64,000 nt of DNA. Origin: Archivesica marissinica (taxonomy: Eukaryota; Mollusca; Bivalvia; Venerida; Vesicomyidae). The position numbers and the translations under genes were made by a program. The stretch lies in assembly GCA_014843695.1 (NCBI GenBank), contig CM026387.1:65238015-65302014 (forward strand), read 5' to 3'. Under the pieces are notes generated by a model. It made no database searches and was not told the origin of the DNA. It saw nothing but the letters and a program-made list of their open reading frames with translations. This document shows, piece by piece, positions 45,728 through 55,802 of the stretch; positions within the stretch are counted from its first letter, which is position 1; every line of letters starts with the position of its first letter.

Positions 45728-45925
45728 AAAGGCCCAGAGTTCGAGCCCCGCTGGAACCGTTACGATTGTGCCTTTATGCAAAGGCATTTAAATTCCCATT
45801 GACTCTTCTCTCGCCCTCGTGGCAATGGATTGATGGATTACATCAGGAACGAGGTCTCGAGAGTGATTAGTATAATTTGTAGGAAATTGTTTCGCAATCG
45901 AGCTAAGACAAAGTTATATAAACTA
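45728..45925 (+). mobile_element. SINE-B copy, 5' truncated
   Basis: It starts within the tRNA-like head (GAGTTCGAGCCCCGCTGG) and continues to the GAGAGTGATTAGTATAA tail. Confidence 0.85.
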
Positions 45926-45954
45926 TATTTCTATCTTTCTGATGCCATAACAAT

Positions 45955-46175
45955 CCTATAGTGTGGCATCCATGGTAGAGCGTCGGATTTGGAATCCAAC
46001 GGTCCTGGGTTCGATACTCGGTCAGGCCACGTATGTAGCGTCATTGAGCAAGGCACCTCACACACATTGCTTAGTACTGGTTAACCACTTAGGTCGGCTA
46101 AGCCTGCCCAGGAAAACATGTCTAGGTCCCAGCAAGGGGTTTGACATTAATGGAACATACATACATACAAAATGG
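45955..46175 (+). mobile_element. SINE-D, tRNA-derived
   Basis: The head GGCATCCATGGTAGAGCGTC has a loop TTTGGAA and a B-box GGGTTCGATAC. The body includes TGAGCAAGGCACCTCACACA and GGTTAACCACTTAGGTCGGC. The loop would read anticodon TGG. Only one copy is seen here, and it is too diverged to be a tRNA gene. Confidence 0.6.
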
Positions 46176-46337
46176 AACATGTTGACTGCTATTTTGGGAC
46201 AATGGACAGAGTGAAACATTCGGCGACCTTGTGTGTTTTACTACAATTTCCATTGAACGTGGTATCCATTGTAGTTTTCATTAATATTCTCTCATTTTCA
46301 TCTTGCTTAAAATGTACAAACATTTTTTATTTACAAT

Positions 46338-46521
46338 GATTGCAAAATAAGCGTTAACACTCTCTTTGGCACGGATGAAAGTATATATGTGTCCTTCGTG
46401 TGGGAGGAAACCGGAGTGTGAGAAAACCCACCTGTCCGATCTGGCTTACCCGTCCGAGGATCAAACCTGGGTTGCATTAGTGAGAAGCGAGTGAACTAAC
46501 CACTGCGCTAACCGAACAACC
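46338..46521 (-). mobile_element. SINE-A copy, diverged
   Basis: Minus-strand copy with AACCACTGCGCTAACCGAAC at the right and ATTGCAAAATAAGCGTTAAC at the left; internal deletions. Confidence 0.8.
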
Positions 46522-46686
46522 CAATTACCTAGGTTACACCTGAGGAACATTTCACGAAACCCAGTGGTCTCGCTCAGATAGGTGTACATTTCTAACATTT
46601 GTGCATCAGGTGAGCAACTCTGGATAAATAATTTCTATGGTGGTCCTCTTGTACAATTACTTCATTAATATGTGATATATTTTCAG

Positions 46687-46755
46687 TTATTTGGTAGCGT
46701 AGCTCCAATCCTCGACTTCCAGTCTGCTAGTACTGGCCTCAAAGATACCACCAAG
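46687..46755 (+). CDS. UNC80: UNC80 exon 14 of window
   Basis: Acceptor ATATTTTCAG, donor ACCAAG|GTGAGC, 23 whole codons. The product LFGSVAPILDFQSA matches human LFASVAPLLEFPDA. The sequence after it is variable, as in human. Confidence 0.93.
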
Positions 46756-46897
46756 GTGAGCATTGTATCCACGATCTCTACACAACTTACACTTATTTTG
46801 CTCAAGTGGCAGACATAACCCCCCCCCACGATTTTTGACACAGACAGACATAACCCCCACCCCATATAAAAACCCAAATAAGACATAATCTCCCCCA

Positions 46898-47183
46898 CAG
46901 ACAGATCTGTAGTCCAGTGGTTAACACGCTGGACTGGTAAATCCAAGGATCGCAGGTTCGATCCACCGTCTGACCCTAATAAAATTAACAGTCTTTCAGA
47001 TGGGACTTTAAACCAAGGTCTTGTTTCGGTGCTGTACACCGTGCATGTAAAAGAACCAGAGGAGATTCTGGAATGGGTCTCTGTCTGTATCATTGCACTA
47101 TCCTCCAAAAATCTAAAATGACTAATCTCTTCAGGAGGCGTCGCTCATATGGGAAACCGGTAGCGACGATAAATAAACGTAAC
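46898..47183 (+). mobile_element. SINE-C copy
   Basis: The head GACAGATCTGTAGTCCAGTG and a complete body lead to GCGACGATAAATAAACGTAA. Confidence 0.9.
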
Positions 47184-47308
47184 AAAATAAAATAAAATCA
47201 AAAAAATCTCCCTCATTCAGATTCAAGGTAAGACCTTTACCTACACTGTTGCATTGTATTTGGATTAATTTTTATTAATTGTATAACCAACAAAAGAAGC
47301 AGTAACAC

Positions 47309-47540
47309 TGCCTCCATGGTCGAGTGGTCACGATCGCTGACTCTGTAACCTATCATTACTGATGGTCATGGGTTCGAGCCAGGCTCAGACTGTGTGTCTC
47401 TTTATATGAAAAAGATGGCAGTTTCTTACGGAGATTGGTGAACCAAGTACTGGTTAACCGCTGGAGCCTGTCCAGCAGAGGTGTTGTTAGGTAAACTGCC
47501 CGTCGCTATGGGCAACCGGTAGCGACGCTAAATAAACTTA
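47309..47540 (+). mobile_element. SINE-E copy with tRNA-like head
   Basis: The head TGCCTCCATGGTCGAGTGGT and B-box GGGTTCGAGCCAGG are followed by the SINE-E body (GTTAACCGCTGGAGCCTGTC). It ends with the SINE-C-type tail GGTAGCGACGCTAAATAAAC, so two families share the same 3' end. Confidence 0.75.
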
Positions 47541-47734
47541 AATAAAAGAAATAGACGCAATACACAAATTGGAAATGATATAAAAGACAATGTTTTATGT
47601 TTAGTTTATCATACAAGTTGTACAGTTTTGCCTACTATGTTATAACACTGCGCGTTATGCAAAGAAGAGTAAACACTTGCATGGTACCCATCACATTTCG
47701 TCATTGTATGTGTGTCCCACAGAAGTCTGATTTC

Positions 47735-47965
47735 TTCTATCTATCTATCTATCTATCTTCCTTTAATGTCGTACCCCTCGCGGGGATGTAGACATGTTTC
47801 AAGTAAGAGAGCAGTCCATCTGCCTTGCATGAAGTCAGGTGTTGTACCCAGGTAACGACCTGTGTCTGACACGATGCTTGTAGTGGAAGCACCAAGAAGA
47901 ATGGGTCCATATAAAGCGGATTGTACATGTCCTGTATCACCAAGTGTACAGGAGTGCTTGAAACC
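47735..47965 (-). mobile_element. Possible LINE/SINE 3' end with GATA tail
   Basis: A CTATCTATCTATC run is followed by the palindromic CCCCTCGCGGGG and unique sequence. On the minus strand this reads as an element ending in a GATA-type tail. The family is not recognised. Confidence 0.35.
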
Positions 47966-47967
47966 AG

Positions 47968-48225
47968 GTTTAACATATTCAGATAGGCTCATGTATATGT
48001 GTAGGTACAGCCGGATTGTTTGTTTAACATATTCAGATAGTTCCATGTATATTTGTAGGTACAGCCGGATTGATTGTCTGTTTAACATATTCAGATAGGC
48101 TCATGTATATTTGTAGATACCGCCGGATTGTTTGTTTAACATATTCAGATAGTTCCATGTATATTTGTAGGTACAGCCGGATTGTCTGTTTGACATATTC
48201 ACATAAGCTTACCATATATCTGTAG
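47968..48225 (+). repeat. 54-58-bp array carrying exon 15 acceptor
   Basis: Units contain TTAACATATTCAGATAG, then TTGTAG, then GTACAGCCGGATTG. The TAG acceptor copies end at 48004, 48058, 48116, 48170 and, for the real exon, 48225. Each copy also carries the first bases of exon 15 (GTACAGCCGGATTGTCTG). The copy at 48116 is mutated to GATACC. Confidence 0.93.
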
Positions 48226-48333
48226 GTACAGCCAGATTGTCTGTTTGACCTGCTACTGTCCTTGGAGAAGGATGCTCCTGACATGTTGAGTATACTGGAT
48301 ATAGTACAGGGAGTGAAACCATTCACAGCACTG
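48226..48333 (+). CDS. UNC80: UNC80 exon 15 of window
   Basis: Acceptor ATCTGTAG, followed nine bases on by a second AG (GTACAG|CC); either keeps frame in principle. Donor GCACTG|GTCAGT. The product CLFDLLLSLEKDAPDMLSIL matches human CLFDLLQSLEGETTDILDIL. The acceptor plus roughly the first 27 coding bases are repeated four times upstream in a 54-58-bp tandem array. Confidence 0.93.
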
Positions 48334-48401
48334 GTCAGTCTTCTTTACTTTATTTTAATTTTATTATTTAAGTTTATTTAACAGTAGCGACCGTTTTTTT
48401 G

Positions 48402-49563
48402 TTGTTGGTCAGTTTATCCTGATTCATAAGTATTTCTCAATTTGGGGTCACCATGGTTACAGTTTATCCTGATTCATAAGTATTTCTCAATTTGGGGTCT
48501 TCATGGTTACAGTTTATACTGATTCATAAGTATTTCTCAATTTGGTGTCTTCATGGTTACAGTTTATCCTGATTCATAAGTATTTCTCAATTTGGCACAC
48601 CATGGTTACAGTTTATACTGATTTATAAGTATTTCTCAATTTGGGGTCACCATGGTTACAGTTTATCCTGATTTATAAGTATTTCTCAATTTGGGGTCTT
48701 CATGGTTACAGTTTATACTGATTTATAAGTATTTCTCAATTTGGGGTCTTCATGGTTACAGTTTATACTGATTTATAAGTATTTCTCAATTTGGCATCAC
48801 CATGGTTACAGTTTATCCTGATTTATAAGTATTTCTCAATTTGGGGTCACCATGGTTACAGTTTATCCTGATTTATAAGTATTTCTCAATTTGGGGTCTT
48901 CATGGTTACAGTTTATACTGATTCATAAGTATTTCTCAATTTGGTGTCTTCTTGGTTACAGTTTATCCTGATTTATAAGTATTTCTCAATTTGGGTTCAC
49001 CATGGTTACAGCGTATACTGATTTATAAGTATTTCTCAATTTGGGGTCTTCATGGTTACAGTTTATACTGATTCATAAGTATTTCTCAATTTGGGGTCTT
49101 CATGGTTACAGTTGATCCTGATTTATAGAAATTTGTCTCTTGGAGGTCACCATGGTTACAGTTTATCCTGATTTATAAGTATTTCTCAATTTGGGGTCTT
49201 CATGGTTACAGTTGATCCTGATTTATAGAAATTTGTCTCTTGGAGGTCACCATGGTTACAGTTTATCCAGATTTATAAGTATTTCTCAATTTGGGGTCTT
49301 CATGGTTACAGTTGATCCTGATTTATAGAAATTTGTCTCTTGGAGGTCACCATGGTTACAGTTTATCCTGATTTATAGACATGTGTCTCTTGGAGGTTAC
49401 AGTTTACCCTGATTTATAAGTATTTCTCAATTTGAGGTCTTCATGGTTACAGTTGATCCTGATTTATAGAAATTTGTCTCTTGGAGGCCACCATGGTTAT
49501 AGTTTATCCTGATTTATAGAAATGTTTCTCTTGGAGGTCACCATGGTTACAGTTTATACTAAT
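48402..49563 (+). repeat. 50-bp minisatellite
   Basis: About 23 copies of a unit with GATTTATAAGTATTTCTCAA and CATGGTTACAGTTTATCC. A second unit type (AGAAATTTGTCTCTTGGAGG) appears after 49120 and alternates with it. Confidence 0.95.
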
Positions 49564-49797
49564 AATAATTAATAGAATTTTTTTACATCAATTAATACAT
49601 ATGTCCAAAATTGTTGAAGCAGTAACTTTAAGTTAATTCCCAGTAAAGGAGATTCATCTGGAATGTGATAAATTAAGCAACAATGCTAGCTTGTGTCGAT
49701 GTCTACGCTAAAACTTACATGTGAAATCTTTCCTCTTCATATGATTTGTTACCATGCCGACCGTCTCAAAATAGCTTGCTTTATTAAACTGTTTCAG

Positions 49798-49908
49798 GAC
49801 TTTTGCTATGAGAATGATCCAGATACATTTAACCTGGTTGATGTGATAGACATGTGTGTAACGGTTGTTGTCTATTCTCCAGACTCATTCAGAAGTGTAC
49901 AAATGCTG
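49798..49908 (+). CDS. UNC80: UNC80 exon 16 of window
   Basis: Acceptor CTGTTTCAG, donor ATGCTG|GTATGT, 37 whole codons. The product DFCYENDPDTFNL and CVTVVVYSPDSFRSVQML match human DFCYGNEDLTFSI and CVTVVAYAPESFRSLQML. The upstream intron is largely a 50-bp minisatellite (48402-49563). Confidence 0.96.
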
Positions 49909-49961
49909 GTATGTACTCTGCTTTCTTGTATGCATTCATCAAACCTGGGTGTGTGTGTGTG

Positions 49962-50250
49962 TCTTTACGTTTATTTATCGTCGCTATCGGTTGCCCATAT
50001 GAGCGACGCCTCCTGAAGAGATTAGTCATTTTAGATTTTTGGAGGATAGTGCAATGATACAGACAGAGACCCATTCCAGAATCTCCTCTGGTTCTTTTAC
50101 GTGCACGGTGTACAGCACCGACACGAGACCTCAGTTTTACGTCCCATCTGAAAGACTGTTAATTTTATGAGGGTCAGATGGGGAATCGAACCTGCGATCC
50201 CTGGATTGCAAGTCGAATGTGTTAACCACTGAACTACAGATCCGTCTGTT
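49962..50250 (-). mobile_element. SINE-C copy with target duplication
   Basis: Full-length minus-strand copy. AAACCTGGGT stands on both sides (49941-49950 and 50252-50261), with a short GT run between the left repeat and the tail. Confidence 0.9.
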
Positions 50251-50347
50251 AAAACCTGGGTTGACAATGATACCTGTTAAGTAGCTGTCTGTACTAAAGT
50301 TGGAAGGAATGTCGTTTTTCAATCATTATTGTCGTATTCTAAATATA

Positions 50348-50967
50348 GGATCTTATATATTTGAGTGATGATTTCATATCATATTTTATGAAACAAGTTG
50401 TGGAATTTTGCTATTATGGCCTAAATAATGGTTATAAAATCTATAAAATCACGTCGACCCTAGCATTTTTAGAGACTGATCCGAAAAAGAAAAGAAAACC
50501 GTTAATTTCTTTTATTTTGTCCTTTTCGGGTTTTTACTGTACGTTTCACTACTTTTTGCTCAGTATCACGTAGACGATCATAAAGACGCTATGTCTATGA
50601 ATGCCCTGTACGTCAAGCGTCTTGTAACACTGAACGACAAAATAAAAATGTCGGTTATAAATATTTGGAAAACGCATTGCAGTCAACATAACACCACAGA
50701 AAGACGTGTTTTTATCACCAACAACAACATTCGCACAAGTCGAAGAAGAATATCGGTGATTGTCAGAGGTGTCGATGGCAAAAACCGCCCACGAACCATG
50801 GACCAACTTGAACGACCAAAAAAACAAAAATATCCGACCTACACTACCTAGCAATTTCGGGCATGTTACCCAAATCAAACCATTTTTTTTAGGCCTAAGC
50901 CTCTTGGTAAGCTTAATAGCAAAATTCCAATAAACTTTGGTATGAAATCATCACGAGTGTAAGATCC
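50348..50967. mobile_element. Inverted-repeat transposon, 0.6 kb
   Basis: The ends GGATCTTATATATTTGAGTG...GATGATTTCATA and, on the other strand, GGATCTTACACTCGTGATGA are inverted copies. The interior has frames of 86 codons (+, 50591-50851) and 109 codons (-, 50549-50878) that match no family I know. It is probably non-autonomous or a relic. Confidence 0.6.
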
Positions 50968-51144
50968 TTTTATCACATTACCATGGCAGCGCGCTCGTTT
51001 TAATAAATGTTTCTACTTTCAAATTGTCATGACATCATTAAATTGTCATGACTTCATTACGCAAGTAGCGTTATATTTATGTTACAGCATGATAACTGTG
51101 TTGATACTTCTTTTTAAATCATAATGTGTCTTACCATTAACGTT

Positions 51145-51312
51145 ATGTACCAATTCAACTAGAAATATAAATGTTAATTTACAAATTATAAGAATTATTC
51201 TTTCAACCAATCAGAATCCTTTATACCAAGTCACCTAGAAATATGCATAATTTAAAGTTTAATTTACAAATTATAAGGATAATTCGCTCAACCAATCAGA
51301 ATCCTTCCAGGT
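51145..51312 (+). repeat. ~86-bp direct duplication
   Basis: Two copies of a block with TTAATTTACAAATTATAAG and CAACCAATCAGAATCCTT, about 86-90 bp apart. Confidence 0.75.
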
Positions 51313-51380
51313 GTTATTGCATGTGTGTACATATAAGAAATTATGAGATGACTGTATTACACTGAACTAAATATGATGTT

Positions 51381-51540
51381 AGTTTATACAAATTTATTTT
51401 AGCTCGATTGTGAAACAAGTTATTACAACTTATATTTATCACTCTCGAGACCTCATTTCTGATGGAATCCATCGCCACGAGGGAGAGAGAAGAGACAATG
51501 TGGAATTTAAATGCCTTGCCTAAGGGCACAATCGTAACGT
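51381..51540 (-). mobile_element. SINE-B copy, 5' truncated, near exon 17
   Basis: Minus-strand copy lacking the tRNA head. A 12-bp target duplication AAATATGATGTT flanks it (51369-51380 and 51541-51552). It lies about 50 bp before the exon 17 acceptor. Confidence 0.92.
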
Positions 51541-51592
51541 AAATATGATGTTTGGAATTGATTATGAGATAATTGAGTAACGTATTTCCTAG

Positions 51593-51750
51593 ACAACCCT
51601 GGAAGTAATTCTGCCGCGCTACCTGGAGTACCTGAAGGTGGAGACAAGCAAGAAAGACAACCCTCCAGCTGCCCGGGCCGAGATCAGTATGATTAACAAC
51701 ATTTGTTCATCAATGAAGGCTCTCATCACGTCTTGTGATTTCTTCTCCAG
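51593..51750 (+). CDS. UNC80: UNC80 exon 17 of window
   Basis: Acceptor TATTTCCTAG, donor CTCCAG|GTACGT, leaving two bases of a split Arg. The product TLEVILPRYLEYLKVETSKK and PAARAEI matches human VLEALVPCYLQKMKRQTSQV and PAAREEI. A 5'-truncated SINE-B with intact target duplications ends about 40 bp before the acceptor. Confidence 0.95.
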
Positions 51751-51794
51751 GTACGTTGTACGGCCATTCAGTTAATTGATAGCTTATCATTAAG

Positions 51795-51935
51795 TGACTG
51801 AGTAGTTACGGTCATTCATTCAAATCACTTGCCCCTCACCGCTGTAGGTTCAAATCTCCCTGGTTGTGTCAAATTCTTTCATGTGTGTAAGCTATCTAGC
51901 TGACTTGTGGAAGGTTGATGGTTTAACTTGGACTT
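51795..51935 (+). mobile_element. SINE-F fragment
   Basis: CACCGCTGTAGGTTCAAATC, TCAAATTCTTTCATGTGTG and AGCTATCTAGCTGAC correspond to the SINE-F at 17022, with one copy of the later-expanded piece. Confidence 0.6.
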
Positions 51936-52247
51936 ATAACCGAGATTGACTTATAACCTCTTTATAAATCAAATTAAATGTCCTTGAGCGACAAACTTAG
52001 TCAGGATATCATTTTTAACTCTTGTGACCCAAAATATAATATGAAATAGGCGCTACCTATCAACAGGGAAAGCCAATATCTAATTACTGAGCGAGACATT
52101 ATAGGAGGAATGTGGCGACGTCCCCTTGAGGGGTTTGACATCTAAGGAGGATAGGTAGATAGAAGGATGACAATGATTGTGCTTTTCTTGTAGACGTTAA
52201 ACTTATTTGCAGAAATCGGAAATCACATGGACAGAAATAATTTTATG

Positions 52248-52397
52248 TACAGTCAAAACCTGACTTAAGCAGCCAGCCAAGGGAATCTCAGAAAGTGGCT
52301 GCTAAGCACAGGTGGCTGCTTAATAGAGGTCAAATGTATAATAAAACAACTTATTGGGAATCTGGAAACTGGCTGCTTAAGACAGGTTTGACTGTAT
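52248..52397. mobile_element. TA-flanked element, CAGTCAAACCTGT family
   Basis: Ends TACAGTCAAAACCTGAC and GACAGGTTTGACTGTA are inverted and flanked by TA. It lies 56 bp before the exon 18 acceptor. Confidence 0.85.
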
Positions 52398-52453
52398 ACC
52401 ATTCTTGTGATAGAAAGATTGATAATAATTTTTATGTTATCAATGTTTTTCAG

Positions 52454-52582
52454 AAGCATGAGTCTGCCCACCAGTATACGTCAATTAGAGGCGGAGAAAT
52501 CCAGCACAAAGGAAAAGGGCCGAGGAGGGTCTCCCGTGGAGACGAGTGTTTTCTATGATGACAGGGAAGACTCGACGGGCGG
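52454..52582 (+). CDS. UNC80: UNC80 exon 18 of window
   Basis: Acceptor TGTTTTTCAG, donor GGCGG|GTAAGA; split codons at both ends fit the neighbours (Arg, Gly). The product is polar and low-complexity (SMSLPTSIRQLEAEKSSTKE, then SVFYDDRED), aligning with the equally variable MTAPQMSRSDQGHKG segment of human. It is probably a flexible linker. Confidence 0.87.
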
Positions 52583-52883
52583 GTAAGACTACATGTGTTA
52601 TGATATGTTGATGAAACTCCAGACACTGAAATATATATCTTCCCAAAGGGCCGTGTGGGAATGAAAAATCACCGGACTAGACAAATGTATATAGTTCATT
52701 ATCTGACTCTGATACCACCGTAGATGTTTCGGGGGGGGGGGGTCATATTTAAAAGCATAGTTGAGGTGCAACTTTAGCCCAATGTATACAGTGGTTTATC
52801 CAGCGTTGTACAAAGTTATGGATGACTTTGTATCGGTTAATCAATTTTCAATAAAGGGATTATAAACAATAATTTCAACTAAA

Positions 52884-53130
52884 GCTGTCCGATTAGCGTA
52901 GTGGGTAGCGCACTCGTTTCTCACCAATGCAACCAGGGTTCGATCCTCAGACCAGGAAGTATGTGAGATGGTACGGTGATTGCCAGATCAGACAGGTGGG
53001 TTTTCTCTGGGTACTCCGGTTTCCTCCCACACAAATGACCACATCTATGCTTTCATCCGCGCCAACGAGAGTGATTAATATAAGTTATTAAAACTTGTTT
53101 TGCAATCGTTGTAAAATAACTAAAGTTTTA
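52884..53130 (+). mobile_element. SINE-A copy
   Basis: The head GCTGTCCGATTAGCGTAGTG, a complete body, and the tail GAGAGTGATTAATATAAG. Confidence 0.9.
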
Positions 53131-53232
53131 AAAGCAGTTGAATTGTGGGCAGATCTACAAACTTTTACTTAAAAAATATGAATAAATTATTAATAGCATA
53201 TGTCTGTGTGCAGCGCATTCTAAGAAAGCATA

Positions 53233-53378
53233 CACTGGGACTTTAAAACTTTGATGATATCCGTTATGCAACTGGAAGTTTAAAACAATGGGACTTTAAA
53301 ACTTGTTTGATATCTGTTATGCAACTGGAAGTTTAAAACACTGGGACTTTAAAACTTGTTTGATGATATCCGTTATGC
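53233..53378 (+). repeat. 54-bp repeat abutting exon 19 acceptor
   Basis: Three copies of a unit with GGGACTTTAAAACTTGTTTG and GATATCCGTTATGC. The last copy stops about 12 bp before the acceptor AG. Confidence 0.88.
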
Positions 53379-53389
53379 TTGTGATACAG

Positions 53390-53609
53390 TCGCCACATGG
53401 AGGAAGGTCGTGGCAGGAAAGGTCAGCATTATGACCAGGATGATGAAGATCTACAGATGAGAATAGACTTCCGTAGACCTCGCGACAGTCTGCTCAACGT
53501 CATCGCCGAGTTCTACTCCACGTGTCAGGCGCGCCTTAGAGAACTGAGGAAAATACTAGCCGATCCCTCATTCAGACCGCCGGAGCTGCTTGATCATAAG
53601 TCACATAAT
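53390..53609 (+). CDS. UNC80: UNC80 exon 19 of window
   Basis: Acceptor TGTGATACAG, donor CATAAT|GTAAGT; at 220 bp it is the longest exon in the window. The product contains DFRRPRDSLLNVIAEFY and PELLDHKSHN, matching human EFRRPRESLLNICTEFY and LELLDVKSHM. The acceptor has little pyrimidine tract. A 54-bp tandem repeat runs to within about 14 bp of it. Confidence 0.96.
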
Positions 53610-53730
53610 GTAAGTACAGTCAAACCTGCTTTTCAGGCCACCTCCAAACTTAGACCTACCTACCTGGGAATAAAAACCTCCTACCTTGATTTGTATCTTC
53701 GCTTAATAGAGACATAGAACCTGGGAACCC

Positions 53731-55696
53731 CTTGTAACAGAGAGTTTGTGACCTTGAACCCTGTCAGAATCACCAATTATTGTGTCCCTCGACTAGACTC
53801 TGTAACAGAGAGGTTGTGACCTTGAACCCTGTCAGAATCACCAATTATTGTGTCCCTCGGCTAGACTCTGTAACAGAGAGGTTGTGACCTTGAGCCCTGT
53901 CAGAATCACCAATTGTTGTGTTCTTTGACTAGACCCTGTAACAGAGAGGTTGTGACCGTGAGCCCTGTCAGAATCACCAATTATTGTGTCCCTCGGCTAG
54001 ACTCTGTAACAGAGAGTTTGTGACCTTGAGCCCTGTCAGAATCACCAATTGTTGTGTCCCTCGGCTAGACTCTGTAACAGAGAGGTTGTGACCTTGAGCC
54101 CTTATAGAATCACCAATTGTTGTGTGACTAAACCCTGTAACAGAGAGGTTGTGACCTTGAGCCCTGTCAGAATCACCAATTGTTGTGTCCCTCGACTAGA
54201 CCCTGTAACAGAGAGGTTGTGACCTTGAGCCCTGTCAGAATCACCAATTGTTGTGTCCTTCGACTAGACCCTGTAACAGAGAGGTTGTGACCGTGAGCAC
54301 TGTCAGAATCACCAATTGTTGTGTCCTTCAGCTGAACTCTGTAACAGAGAGGTTGTGACCATGAGCCCTTATAGAATCACCAATTGTTGTGTCCTTCGAC
54401 TAGACCCTGTAACAGAGAGGTTGTGACCTTGAACCCTTATAGAATCACCAATTGTTGTGTCCCTCGACTAGACCCTGTAACAGAGAGGTTGTGACCTTGA
54501 ACCCTGTCAGAATCACCAATTGTTGTGTCCTTCGACTAGACCCTGTAACAGAGAGGTTGTGACCTTGAACCCTGTCAGAATCACCAATTGTTGTGTCCTT
54601 CAGCTGAACTCTGTAACAGAGAGGTTGTGACCTTGAGCCCTGTCAGAATCACCAATTGTTGTGTCCTTCAGCTGAACTCTGTAACAGAGAGGTTGTGACC
54701 TTGAGCACTGTCAGAATCACCAAGTGTTGTGTCCTTCGACTAGACCCTGTAACAGAGAGGTTGTGACCGTGAGCCCTGTCAGAATCACCAATTGTTGTGT
54801 CCCTCGGCTAGACTCTGTAACAGAGAGGTTGTGACCGTGAGCCCTGTCAGAATCACCAATTATTGTGTCCTTCAGCTGAACTCTGTAACAGAGAGGTTGT
54901 GACCGTGAGCCCTGTCAGAATCACCAAGTGTTGTGTCCTTCAGCTGAACTCTGTAACAGAGAGGTTGTGACCTTGAGCCCTGTCAGAATCACCAATTGTT
55001 GTGTCCCTCGGCTAGACTCTGTAACAGAGAGGTTGTGACCTTGAACCCTGTCAGAATCACCAATTATTGTGTCCCTCGACTAGACCCTGTAACAGAGAGG
55101 TTGTGACCTTGAGCCCTGTCAGAATCACCAATTGTTGTGTCCTTCAGCTGAACTCTGTAACAGAGAGGTTGTGACCTTGAGCCCTGTCAGAATCACCAAT
55201 TGTTGTGTCCTTCGGCTAGACTCTGTAACAGAGAGGTTGTGACCGTGAGCACTGTCAGAATCACCAATTATTGTGTCCCTCGGCTAGACTCTGTAACAGA
55301 GAGGTTGTGACCGTGAGCACTGTCAGAATCACCAATTATTGTGTCCCTCGGCTAGACTCTGTAACAGAGAGGTTGTGACCGTGAGCCCTGTCAGAATCAC
55401 CAAGTGTTGTGTCCCTTGGCTAGACTCTGTAACAGAGAGGTTGTGACCGTGAGCCCTGTCAGAATCACCAATTGTTGTGTCCCTCGGCTAGACCCTGTAA
55501 CAGAGAGGTTGTGACCTTGAGCCCTTATAGAATCACCAATTGTTGTGTCCCTCGGCTAGACTCTGTAACAGAGAGGTTGTGACCGTGAGCCCTGTCAGAA
55601 TCACCAAGTGTTGTGTCCCTCGGCTAGAACCTGTAACAGAGAGTTTGTGACCGTGAGCCCTGTCAGAATCACCAAGCGTTGTGTCCTTGGCTAGAC
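53731..55696 (+). repeat. 68-bp minisatellite
   Basis: About 29 copies of a unit with GTAACAGAGAGGTTGTGACC and CAGAATCACCAATTGTTG. Variant sites (CTTGAG/CGTGAG, CGGCTAG/CAGCTGA) are shuffled between copies. Confidence 0.97.
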
Positions 55697-55802
55697 CTTT
55701 TAATCCACTTTATCTCTCTCTCATGGTGGTGGATACACCATCAGGAATATGGTCTCTAATGTTGTCCAAACTTAGTGACGTAATCAAGCTAAAATAAATG
55801 TG

